The notes under the pieces: generated by a model
Database searches by the model: none
What the model was told of the DNA's origin: nothing
The model's input: only the letters and a program-made list of their open reading frames with translations
Shown: piece after piece, positions 1-5,439 of the stretch
Layout: each line of letters opens with the position of its first letter
Numbering within the stretch: position 1 is the stretch's first letter
Translations under genes and position numbers: made by a program
Assembly (NCBI GenBank): GCA_902494605.1
Contig: CABUUG010000030.1
Span: 1 to 15,759, forward strand
From: an uncultured Collinsella sp.
GTDB lineage: Bacteria > Actinomycetota > Coriobacteriia > Coriobacteriales > Coriobacteriaceae
DNA length: 15,759 bases
Reading direction: 5' to 3'

Positions 1-74
1 CAAATCCGTACTTTTTGCGCCGTTTTGCCTCCAAAACTTCCTTTTTTCCACCGCAACTGACGAGATGGGGCCGG
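1..74. repeat. Intergenic end with hairpin and partial copy of a repeat shared with 2777-2843
   Basis: No gene is visible here. GTTTTG (22-27) and CAAAAC (32-37) form a perfect 6-bp hairpin with a 4-nt loop, followed on the plus strand by a pyrimidine run (38-47). This could be a weak terminator for a plus-strand gene lying left of the window. The stretch CACCGCAACTG (49-59) matches the outer end of the right arm of the inverted repeat at 2819-2843. Upstream similarity (GCC-CCAAA, a TCC, a T-run) also aligns, so this may be a diverged member of the same repeat family. It lies directly downstream of the yqeC stop codon. Confidence 0.45.
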
Positions 75-809
75 CTACTTGAGGCTGGTGGCGACGAGGG
101 GGTGGTCGAGGGCCGCCTCGAAGCGGTCAGCCATCGTGGGGTCGGCAAGCGTGTCGACTTGGTTGAGCATGACGCGTGCGGTGCCGAGCTTCAGCGCCTG
201 CATCTCGGCATTGAGCACCTGGGCGACGCGCTCGGGCGTGGCGATGTCGGTGAGCTCGCAGCCGCAACGCTCGCAAAAGAGCTCGGGGCGGTGGACGGCT
301 TCGTGGATGGGCTTGCCGAGCCCTGAGGCGCCGACGATCCAGACGATGTTGGCCGTGCCAGAGGGAATCACCGGCTCCCAGGCGGCGTGGGCCTTGAGCG
401 GGAGCCGCTTGCTGCCGTCCGCCTCGGCCAGGACATAGTCAAAGCGCTGCGCCAGCTGGTCGAGCGGCTCGGCAGGGGAGGAGAGCTTGCCCGTCTCCGG
501 GTCCAAAATACCCGCCTGGCAGATACTTCCGCGGCTCATGCCAGCGCATGCCTCGCAGGTGCAGCCGGGAACATGCAGGGCCCCCGGCTTCCAAGGCGCG
601 GCGTCCAGACGACGGCCCGACCCGTCCCATGGCACGCCGGCGACGGGGAACATATGCGTGGTGGTGCAGAGGAGCACGCGGTCGCCAGCGCGCATAAGCT
701 CAAGGCCGAGCGTCTTCAGCAACGTCGACTTGCCACCGCTGCCGATAATCGCGGTAATGCCCGGCTCGATCCTGAGCGCCGAGGCAAGATTGCCGCTAAC
801 CGTTTCCAT
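75..809 (-). CDS. yqeC: YqeC-family selenium-dependent molybdenum hydroxylase accessory protein (P-loop)
   Basis: This 244-residue cytoplasmic protein has a P-loop, GSGGKST, at residues 23-29. It also has the family's TTTHMFP segment (about 49-55), EADGSKRLPLKAHA (about 129-142) and a late NQVD segment resembling the NKxD base-recognition motif. From family knowledge, YqeC occurs with YqeB and SelD in bacteria that load labile selenium into molybdenum hydroxylases; its exact reaction is not settled. The ATG at 809 begins just before the P-loop strand, which fits the family length. Unusual are two cysteine clusters, C83-x-C85-x2-C88 with C97, and C179-x2-C182-x-C184, which could bind a metal or handle selenium (inference). 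It is transcribed divergently from yqeB across about 100 bp. Confidence 0.85.
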   Translation of the reverse strand: METVSGNLASALRIEPGITAIIGSGGKSTLLKTLGLELMRAGDRVLLCTTTHMFPVAGVPWDGSGRRLDAAPWKPGALHVPGCTCEACAGMSRGSICQAGILDPETGKLSSPAEPLDQLAQRFDYVLAEADGSKRLPLKAHAAWEPVIPSGTANIVWIVGASGLGKPIHEAVHRPELFCERCGCELTDIATPERVAQVLNAEMQALKLGTARVMLNQVDTLADPTMADRFEAALDHPLVATSLK

Positions 810-810
810 C

Positions 811-911
811 TGTTCACCGCCGTATAATACTGTGATAATAAATAATCATCAGAGTAGCGGTCGAACCGCTTTTGCTCTGTTCAAACCGTAGCACAGGGAG
901 GTGCCCCGGGA
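811..911. promoter_or_regulatory. Divergent yqeC/yqeB promoter region with a 15-bp dyad
   Basis: This AT-rich island in GC-rich DNA separates yqeC from yqeB. Plus-strand -10-like elements are TATAAT (823-828) and GATAAT (834-839); the same region gives TATTAT on the minus strand (824-829 and 835-840). None has a convincing -35 element, so the start sites are uncertain. A perfect dyad, AGCGGT-CGA-ACCGCT, lies at 856-870, just before the yqeB ribosome binding site GGGAGGTG (897-904). It looks like an operator that could control yqeB, or a small RNA hairpin; which one cannot be told from sequence. Confidence 0.4.
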
Positions 912-1706
912 ATGCTCGTTTATGTTCGCGGCGCCGGCGATATCGCCACGGGCGTCGCCGCTCGCTTGGTGCGCGCCGGCGTGTCGGTCGTTATGGCCGA
1001 TATCGCGGTTCCCACGTGCATCCGTCGCACAATCAGTTTTTGCGAGGCCATTCGCCTGGGCGAGGTCCAGGTCGAGGGCATTCGCGCTCGCTTGGCGCAG
1101 ACGCCGGCAGAGGCGCTTACAATTACCGAGGCCGGAGACGTCGCCGTCGTGGTAGACCCCCAGGCCAAGATGCTCGACGAACTGAAACCCGCTGCCGTGG
1201 TCGACGCGATTCTGGCCAAGCGCAACTTGGGCACCACGCGCGATATGGCGCCTGTCGTTATTGCCGTGGGACCGGGCTTCACCGCGCCGGTCGATTGCGA
1301 TGCCGTGGTCGAGACCATGCGCGGTCATTTTCTCGGCCGCGCCATCACCCAGGGCTCGCCCCAGCCCAATACGGGCGTGCCGGGTGTCATCGCCGGCTAT
1401 GGCAAGGAGCGCGTTATCCACAGCCCCGCCGCCGGCGTGTTTCGGTCCGACCGCGCGATCGGCGACATCGTGAGCGCCGGAGACGTGATTGGCTACGCGG
1501 GCGATTCGCCCATGTGCACGCAGATCGATGGCTGTCTGCGCGGGCTTTTGGCGAACGGCGTGCAGGTGACCGAGGGCTTTAAATGCGCCGATGTCGACCC
1601 GCGCGGCGATGCCAGCTATATCAACTACATTTCGGACAAGGCGACGTCGGTCGGCGGCGGCGTACTCGAGGCGCTCGCCATGCTCACCGGTGTATTCCAG
1701 GGATAG
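912..1706 (+). CDS. yqeB: YqeB/EF2563-family selenium-dependent molybdenum hydroxylase system protein
   Basis: The 264-residue product matches the YqeB family along its whole length. It opens with a dinucleotide-fold-like strand and GAGDIATG (7-14), followed by PTCIRRTISF (34-43) and EVQVEG (51-56). Further on come VGPGFTAPVD (119-128), ETMRGHFLGR (134-143), NTGVPG (153-158), GCLRGLL (207-213), DVDPRGD (227-233) and ISDKATSVGGGVLEA (240-254). The family is tied to labile-selenium loading of molybdenum hydroxylases; its catalytic step is not established. The ATG at 912 has GGGAGGTG about 8 nt upstream. It is 9 nt ahead of the XdhC-family gene on the same strand, so the two are almost certainly co-transcribed. 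No hydroxylase subunits or selD are present in the window. Confidence 0.9.
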   Translation: MLVYVRGAGDIATGVAARLVRAGVSVVMADIAVPTCIRRTISFCEAIRLGEVQVEGIRARLAQTPAEALTITEAGDVAVVVDPQAKMLDELKPAAVVDAILAKRNLGTTRDMAPVVIAVGPGFTAPVDCDAVVETMRGHFLGRAITQGSPQPNTGVPGVIAGYGKERVIHSPAAGVFRSDRAIGDIVSAGDVIGYAGDSPMCTQIDGCLRGLLANGVQVTEGFKCADVDPRGDASYINYISDKATSVGGGVLEALAMLTGVFQG

Positions 1707-1715
1707 GAAATTGCA

Positions 1716-2759
1716 ATGGAAAAGCTCGATGTGGTGAATGCTGCGCTTGACGCTCTGAAGGCTGGTAAGACGTGCGAGCTCGTGGTCGTGGCCGGCACGG
1801 CGGGGTCGTCACCGCGCGGTGTGGGCGCATGGATGGCCGTCTTTGCCGATGGCAGCCAGGCGGGCACTATCGGCGGCGGCAAGATTGAGCTCTTTGCGCT
1901 GGATGAGGCGCGCGAACTCCTGAGCGCGGGACAGTCGCGTCTGGTCCGCTACACCATGGGCGGCGAGAACTCCGATACCGGCATGATCTGCGGCGGAGCT
2001 ATTTGCCTGTGCTATCTGCATCTGGATGCGACCCAGGCACCGTTGTTCCAGGAAATTACCGACGTCTTGGTCTATCGGCGCATCGGCGACTTCGTCATCG
2101 ACTTTAAGCCGTTTATCGCGAGCGCGCTCGAGGGCGATGTGGCCGAGTACCATGGCGAGGAATCGCGCCGCACCATTGCGGGCTGCCCCGGGCTTTCGCT
2201 GGTGGAGGAGGGGAGTAAGGTCACCTACACCAACGCGGCCTCTGAGATTCCCGCGGCGCACATCGAGACGCTCTGCCCCGAGGGCCTGACCTACATCTTT
2301 GGCTGCGGACACGTGGGCGCCGCGACGGCGCGCGTGCTCACGGCGGCGGGCTTTGCCGTCGTGGCGTGCGACGACCGCCCCGGCACGTTGACGCCCGAAT
2401 GGGTGCCCGGTGTCTACGATCGTCGCCTGGTCGATTACAAGAACCTGAGCGAGCAGTGCCCCATCGGCCCGCGCGACTTGGTGGTCGTCGCCACGGCAGG
2501 TCACAAGTCCGATATCGACGTGGTGATCCAGGCGATGCGCGCCAAACCCGCCTATCTGGGCTGCTTGGGCTCGCGCCGTAAGACCGCCTTTGTGCGCGCC
2601 CGCCTGGAGCAGGAGGGCTTTACGCAGGACCAGATCGACGATCTGCACCTGCCGATCGGCGTTGCCATCAAGGCAGAGGATCCCGAGGAGATCGCCATCT
2701 CCATCGCCGCCGAGATGATCCACCTGCGCCGCACCAAACTCGTCCCCCGCAAGCGCTAA
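1716..2759 (+). CDS. XdhC/CoxI-family molybdenum hydroxylase maturation protein
   Basis: The 347-residue protein has the two-domain XdhC layout. The N-terminal XdhC/CoxI domain carries GTAGSSPRGVGAWM (27-40) and GTIGGGKIE (50-58), then GMICGGAI (89-96). The C-terminal Rossmann domain carries YIFGCGHVGAATA (193-205), GCLGSRRK (282-289), LPIGV (312-316) and EEIAISIAAEMI (324-335). XdhC proteins bind the molybdenum cofactor and help insert its sulfurated, or here possibly selenated, form into xanthine-dehydrogenase-type enzymes. In the GGG segment the residue after the glycines is Lys, where many XdhC proteins have Cys. AGGAAA (1705-1710) precedes the ATG. Its pairing with yqeB suggests it serves the selenium pathway rather than a generic xanthine dehydrogenase (inference). 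Confidence 0.88.
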   Translation: MEKLDVVNAALDALKAGKTCELVVVAGTAGSSPRGVGAWMAVFADGSQAGTIGGGKIELFALDEARELLSAGQSRLVRYTMGGENSDTGMICGGAICLCYLHLDATQAPLFQEITDVLVYRRIGDFVIDFKPFIASALEGDVAEYHGEESRRTIAGCPGLSLVEEGSKVTYTNAASEIPAAHIETLCPEGLTYIFGCGHVGAATARVLTAAGFAVVACDDRPGTLTPEWVPGVYDRRLVDYKNLSEQCPIGPRDLVVVATAGHKSDIDVVIQAMRAKPAYLGCLGSRRKTAFVRARLEQEGFTQDQIDDLHLPIGVAIKAEDPEEIAISIAAEMIHLRRTKLVPRKR

Positions 2760-2776
2760 TCGCATCCCCACCAATA

Positions 2777-2850
2777 AGTTGCGGTGAAATACGGACTGTT
2801 TAAGCCTGTTAGGCCGCCAAACAGTCCATATTTCACCGCAACTGCTTTTT
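2777..2850. repeat. Long inverted repeat (25-bp arms) with nested hairpin; possible terminator of the yqeB operon
   Basis: The left arm (2777-2801) and right arm (2819-2843) are complementary over 25 positions with a single mismatch (C at 2791 opposite A at 2829, approximately). The 17-nt centre contains a second hairpin, GCCT-GTT-AGGC (2804-2814). A T5 run (2846-2850) follows, so the plus-strand transcript could end here, 18 nt after the XdhC-family stop codon. The arms are much longer than an ordinary terminator needs. The end AGTTGCGGTG/CACCGCAACT recurs next to the yqeC stop at 49-58. That suggests a dispersed palindromic repeat rather than a simple terminator. Confidence 0.75.
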
Positions 2851-2904
2851 GGGATCCATTTGTGCGGGGGAGTTGTGGAGTTGTGCAGGCAGACGAGGTT
2901 TTTC

Positions 2905-2933
2905 TGGAAATACGCTCCCGATGCGCGTATAGT
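2905..2933 (+). promoter_or_regulatory. Candidate sigma70-type promoter for the rplE operon
   Basis: TGGAAA (2905-2910, 4 of 6 to consensus) is followed after exactly 17 bp by TATAGT (2928-2933, 5 of 6). Transcription would start near 2940, giving a leader of about 130 nt before rplE. Because the preceding genes belong to an unrelated pathway and end in a strong inverted repeat, an independent promoter for the ribosomal genes is expected here. Confidence 0.65.
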
Positions 2934-2940
2934 ACCGATT

Positions 2941-3045
2941 GTTTTGTCGGCTCCTGCTGCGTCGAGTCCAAACCGCAAAATGCCATGAGCGGTGCGGATG
3001 CAGTCAGGAGGCACGAGGACAACCCGCTGTGGCCACGCCCCGTGC
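2941..3045 (+). ncRNA. Structured 5' leader of the rplE operon, possible autoregulatory element
   Basis: CTCCTGCTGC (2951-2960) pairs with GCAG-T-CAGGAG (3000-3010), giving ten base pairs and one bulged base. Inside lies ACCGC (2972-2976) opposite GCGGT (2989-2993). A further CACG-CCC-CGTG hairpin lies at 3034-3044, and GCACG (3011-3015) can pair alternatively with CGTGC (3041-3045), so two mutually exclusive folds are possible. In Escherichia coli the spc operon is repressed by S8 binding near the L5 start. A similar role here is only an inference; no S8-site match could be made by eye. Confidence 0.4.
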
Positions 3046-3070
3046 TTAAAACCCCAAGAAGGAGTGAACA

Positions 3071-3628
3071 ATGGCAGAAGAGAAGTATGTGCCGCGTCTG
3101 AAGACCAAGTACAACAACGAGGTCAAGCAGCAGCTTCAGGACAAGTTCCAGTACGAGAACGTCATGATGATCCCCAAGTTTGAGAAGATCGTCGTGAACA
3201 TGGGTGTCGGCGAGGCCGCTACCGATTCCAAGGCCATCGACGGTGCCGTGCGCGACCTGCGCGCCATCACCGGCCAGCAGCCGATGATCACCCGTGCCCG
3301 CAAGTCCATCGCTACCTTCCGCCTGCGCGCTGGTATGCCGATCGGCTGCAAGGTTACCCTGCGTGGCGACCGTATGTGGGAGTTCTTCGATCGCCTGACC
3401 TCCGTCGCGATTCCCCGTATCCGCGACTTCCGCGGCATCTCCGCCAAGAGCTTCGACGGCCGTGGTAACTTCTCCATGGGCGTCACCGAGCAGCTCATCT
3501 TCCCCGAGATCGACTTCGACTCCGTCGATCACCAGCGCGGTATGGACATCACTTTCGTGACCACCGCCAATACCGATGAGGAGGCCAAGGCCCTTCTGGA
3601 CGCCTTCGGTTTCCCGTTCAAGAAATAG
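3071..3628 (+). CDS. rplE: Large-subunit ribosomal protein L5 (uL5)
   Basis: The 185-residue protein binds 5S rRNA in the central protuberance of the 50S subunit and touches the P-site tRNA. Recognisable L5 segments are KIVVNMGVGEA (about 39-49), the GQQPMITRARKSIATFRLR stretch, GCKVTLRG, and the basic DFRGI plus NFSMGV region. The length is slightly above the common 179. The ATG at 3071 has AGAAGGAG (3057-3064) at good spacing. It is the first gene of this ribosomal block. In nearly all bacteria rplX lies directly upstream, but here a selenium-hydroxylase gene does. Confidence 0.97.
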   Translation: MAEEKYVPRLKTKYNNEVKQQLQDKFQYENVMMIPKFEKIVVNMGVGEAATDSKAIDGAVRDLRAITGQQPMITRARKSIATFRLRAGMPIGCKVTLRGDRMWEFFDRLTSVAIPRIRDFRGISAKSFDGRGNFSMGVTEQLIFPEIDFDSVDHQRGMDITFVTTANTDEEAKALLDAFGFPFKK

Positions 3629-3643
3629 GTTCACCTGCCCTAT

Positions 3644-3673
3644 AAGCGCCGTTCCCACAAGGGGGCGGCGCTT
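3644..3673 (+). other. Intercistronic hairpin between rplE and rpsN
   Basis: AAGCGCCG (3644-3651) and CGGCGCTT (3666-3673) form a perfect 8-bp stem. The 14-nt loop has an inner CCC/GGG pairing (3654-3656 with 3661-3663). No T-run follows, so termination is unlikely; RNA stability or processing, or translational uncoupling, is more probable. Confidence 0.6.
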
Positions 3674-3707
3674 GGGGCGAACAATACTCTATGTGAGGAG
3701 GATATAA

Positions 3708-3893
3708 GTGGCTAAGACATCGATGATCGTCAAGTGCAATCGCAAGCAGAAGTTCTCTACTCGTGAGTACACGCGCTGCCAGCGCTGCGGCCGTCCGCAC
3801 TCTGTGTACCGCAAGTTCGGCCTGTGCCGTGTCTGCTTCCGCGAGCTTGCACTCAAGGGCGAGCTTCCCGGCGTTAAGAAGGCCAGCTGGTAA
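3708..3893 (+). CDS. rpsN: Small-subunit ribosomal protein S14, zinc-binding type Z (uS14)
   Basis: This 61-residue S14 is the short zinc form, with C24-x2-C27 and C40-x2-C43 forming the zinc ribbon. It sits in the head of the 30S subunit. The segment CQRCGRPHSVYRKFGLCRVC and the ending KGELPGVKKASW are typical. Translation starts at GTG 3708, behind GAGGAGGAT (3695-3703). The type-Z gene within the spc operon is normal for Gram-positive bacteria and is sometimes called rpsZ. It is separated from both neighbours by hairpin-containing spacers. Confidence 0.97.
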   Translation: MAKTSMIVKCNRKQKFSTREYTRCQRCGRPHSVYRKFGLCRVCFRELALKGELPGVKKASW

Positions 3894-3948
3894 GTCACTA
3901 CCAGCGTTTCAAGCATCAGTTTGGAACAGGGAAAACGCGCTAAAAAGG

Positions 3949-3971
3949 CTTTGCCGTTAAGGGCGGCGAAG
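3949..3971 (+). other. Intercistronic hairpin between rpsN and rpsH
   Basis: CTTTGCCG (3949-3956) pairs with CGGCGAAG (3964-3971) over eight positions, one of them a G-U pair, around a 7-nt loop. It lies in the 119-nt rpsN-rpsH spacer and has no following T-run. Confidence 0.5.
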
Positions 3972-4012
3972 AACCAAGAGCACGTGTTCATCAAGAACGA
4001 AGGAGAATCTGT

Positions 4013-4411
4013 ATGAACCTTACAGACCCGATCGCAGATATGCTTACGCGCATCCGTAACGCTAACTCTGTGAACAAGGCCACGGTCTCCATGCCGAGCA
4101 GCAAGAAGCTCGTCGAGATCGCTCGTGTTCTGCACGAGGAGGGCTACATCGAGGGCTACGATGTCGAGGACACCGTTCCCCAGAAGACTCTGCACATCAC
4201 GCTTAAGTATGGTCCCAAGAAGGCTAAGGTCATCAACGGCATCCGCCGCATTTCCAAGCCGGGCCTGCGTAAGTACACCGGCGTTGCCGACATGCCCCGC
4301 GTCCGCGGTGGCCTTGGTACCGCCATTATTTCCACCAGCCATGGCGTCATGACCGACCGCGATGCTCGCAAGCACAACGTCGGCGGCGAGATCATCGCTT
4401 ACGTCTGGTAA
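4013..4411 (+). CDS. rpsH: Small-subunit ribosomal protein S8 (uS8)
   Basis: The 132-residue protein binds the central domain of 16S rRNA early in 30S assembly. It begins with MNLTDPIADMLTRIRNA, the standard S8 start, and contains KPGLRKY, RGGLGTAIISTSHGVMTD and ends GGEIIAYVW, the conserved RNA-binding C-terminal half. AAGGAGA (4000-4006) precedes the ATG. In enterobacteria S8 is also the repressor of this operon, which makes the rplE leader and the hairpins near this gene worth comparing with its 16S site. Confidence 0.97.
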   Translation: MNLTDPIADMLTRIRNANSVNKATVSMPSSKKLVEIARVLHEEGYIEGYDVEDTVPQKTLHITLKYGPKKAKVINGIRRISKPGLRKYTGVADMPRVRGGLGTAIISTSHGVMTDRDARKHNVGGEIIAYVW

Positions 4412-4444
4412 TTCGCTCGGTAGGTAGAAGGAAAGGAGATCACC

Positions 4445-4981
4445 GTGTCTCGTATCGGTAATAAGCCTGTCCAGATTCCCGCCGGAGTCGAAGTGACAGT
4501 CAACGGCAACAACGTTGTCGTCAAGGGCCCCAAGGGCCAGCTCGAGCTCGATGTCTTTGAGAAGCTCGCTATCAACGTCGAGGACAACGTCCTCACCGTT
4601 TCCCGTCCCGACGACGAGCGTGAGACCCGTGCCCGCCACGGCCTCACCCGCGCCCTCATCCACAACATGGTTGTTGGCGTTTCCGAGGGCTTCGAGAAGA
4701 AGCTTGAGCTCGCCGGCGTCGGTTACCGCGTGCAGCAGAAGGGCAAGAACCTCGAGTTCTCCCTGGGCTTCTCGCACCCCGTGATCGTCGAGGCTCCTGA
4801 GGGCATCACCTTCGAGGTTCCCGACAACACCCACGTGAACGTCAAGGGTATCAACAAGCAGCAGGTCGGTCAGATCGCCGCTGAGATCCGCGGCCATCGT
4901 CCTCCCGAGCCTTACAAGGGCAAGGGTATCCACTACGTTGGCGAGCACATCCGCCGCAAGCTGGGTAAGGCCGCCAAGTAG
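4445..4981 (+). CDS. rplF: Large-subunit ribosomal protein L6 (uL6)
   Basis: The 178-residue protein has the two tandem L6 alpha-beta domains and binds 23S rRNA near the factor-binding site. It starts MSRIGNKPVQIP, and the signature PEPYKGKGI is at residues 154-162. The start is GTG 4445 with AAAGGAG (4432-4438) upstream. Length and ends agree with the family. The spacer to rpsH is 33 nt; the spacer to rplR is 75 nt and contains a hairpin. Confidence 0.97.
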   Translation: MSRIGNKPVQIPAGVEVTVNGNNVVVKGPKGQLELDVFEKLAINVEDNVLTVSRPDDERETRARHGLTRALIHNMVVGVSEGFEKKLELAGVGYRVQQKGKNLEFSLGFSHPVIVEAPEGITFEVPDNTHVNVKGINKQQVGQIAAEIRGHRPPEPYKGKGIHYVGEHIRRKLGKAAK

Positions 4982-5006
4982 TCGTAACCGACTCACTCGC
5001 ATAAGA

Positions 5007-5028
5007 CCAGCACCCCGTCAGGTGCTGG
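5007..5028 (+). other. Intercistronic hairpin between rplF and rplR
   Basis: CCAGCACC (5007-5014) and GGTGCTGG (5021-5028) form a perfect 8-bp stem with a 6-nt loop. A T5 run (5040-5044) begins 11 nt later, too far for a standard terminator. Attenuation or a stabilising role is possible. Confidence 0.6.
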
Positions 5029-5056
5029 CAAGATCAACCTTTTTAGGAGTTTACGT

Positions 5057-5425
5057 ATGAACAAGCATAAGGCGAAGCTGGAAGGCCTCAAGCGTCGTCA
5101 GCGTCGTGTTCGCGGCAAGGTCTCGGGTACCTCCGAGCGTCCGCGTCTTCGCGTGACCCGTACTAACGCCAACATCTATGCCCAGATCATCGACGACAGC
5201 AAGGGCTCCAGCCTGACGCTCGTCTCTGCCTCGACCCTCGAGGCCGAGTTCAAGGGCACCCACACCTCGAACAAGGAGGCTGCGGAGAAGGTCGGTCAGC
5301 TCGTTGGCAAGCGCGCCATCGAGGCCGGCATCACCAAGGTCGCCTTCGATCGCGGTGGCCGTATCTACCATGGCCGCGTCAAGGCCCTCGCCGACGGTGC
5401 TCGTGCCGCCGGTCTCGAGTTCTAG
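5057..5425 (+). CDS. rplR: Large-subunit ribosomal protein L18 (uL18)
   Basis: The 122-residue protein joins L5 on 5S rRNA in the central protuberance. The basic N-terminus, the SGTSERPRLRVTRTNANIYAQIIDD-type core (about 24-48), and the ending VAFDRGGRIYHGRVKALADGAR fit L18 throughout. TAGGAG (5044-5049) lies upstream of the ATG. The stop codon is embedded in the rpsE Shine-Dalgarno AGGAGGT (5424-5430), so translation of the two is probably coupled. Confidence 0.97.
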   Translation: MNKHKAKLEGLKRRQRRVRGKVSGTSERPRLRVTRTNANIYAQIIDDSKGSSLTLVSASTLEAEFKGTHTSNKEAAEKVGQLVGKRAIEAGITKVAFDRGGRIYHGRVKALADGARAAGLEF

Positions 5426-5439
5426 GAGGTATGTAGCAC

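Larger units (their letters stand above)
2760..3070 (+). other. Gene-free spacer between the XdhC-family gene and rplE
   Basis: I see no coding region here. The spacer contains the long inverted repeat (2777-2843), a tandem 8-bp duplication GGAGTTGT (2869-2876 and 2877-2884), the rplE promoter (2905-2933), a foldable leader (about 2941-3045) and the rplE ribosome binding site (3057-3064). No remnant of rplX, the usual gene before rplE, was recognised in any frame. Confidence 0.7.

Noticed and set aside
1809..3071. Antisense open frame running from the rplE leader through the XdhC-family gene
   Set aside because: It passes through the palindromic repeat and the whole of a recognised gene; no family resemblance.
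2784..3101. Small plus-strand open frame across the xdhC-rplE spacer
   Set aside because: It starts inside the inverted repeat, lacks a ribosome binding site and overlaps rplE out of frame; the spacer is better explained as repeat, promoter and leader.
3689..5002. Long antisense open frame (437 codons) opposite rpsN, rpsH and rplF
   Set aside because: It mirrors real ribosomal genes with strong C-ending codon bias, crosses several gene boundaries and its product resembles no protein; an artefact of composition.
5431..5436. Minimal ATG-TAG open frame between rplR and rpsE as a regulatory start-stop
   Set aside because: It sits 1 nt after the Shine-Dalgarno, too close for initiation; probably chance.
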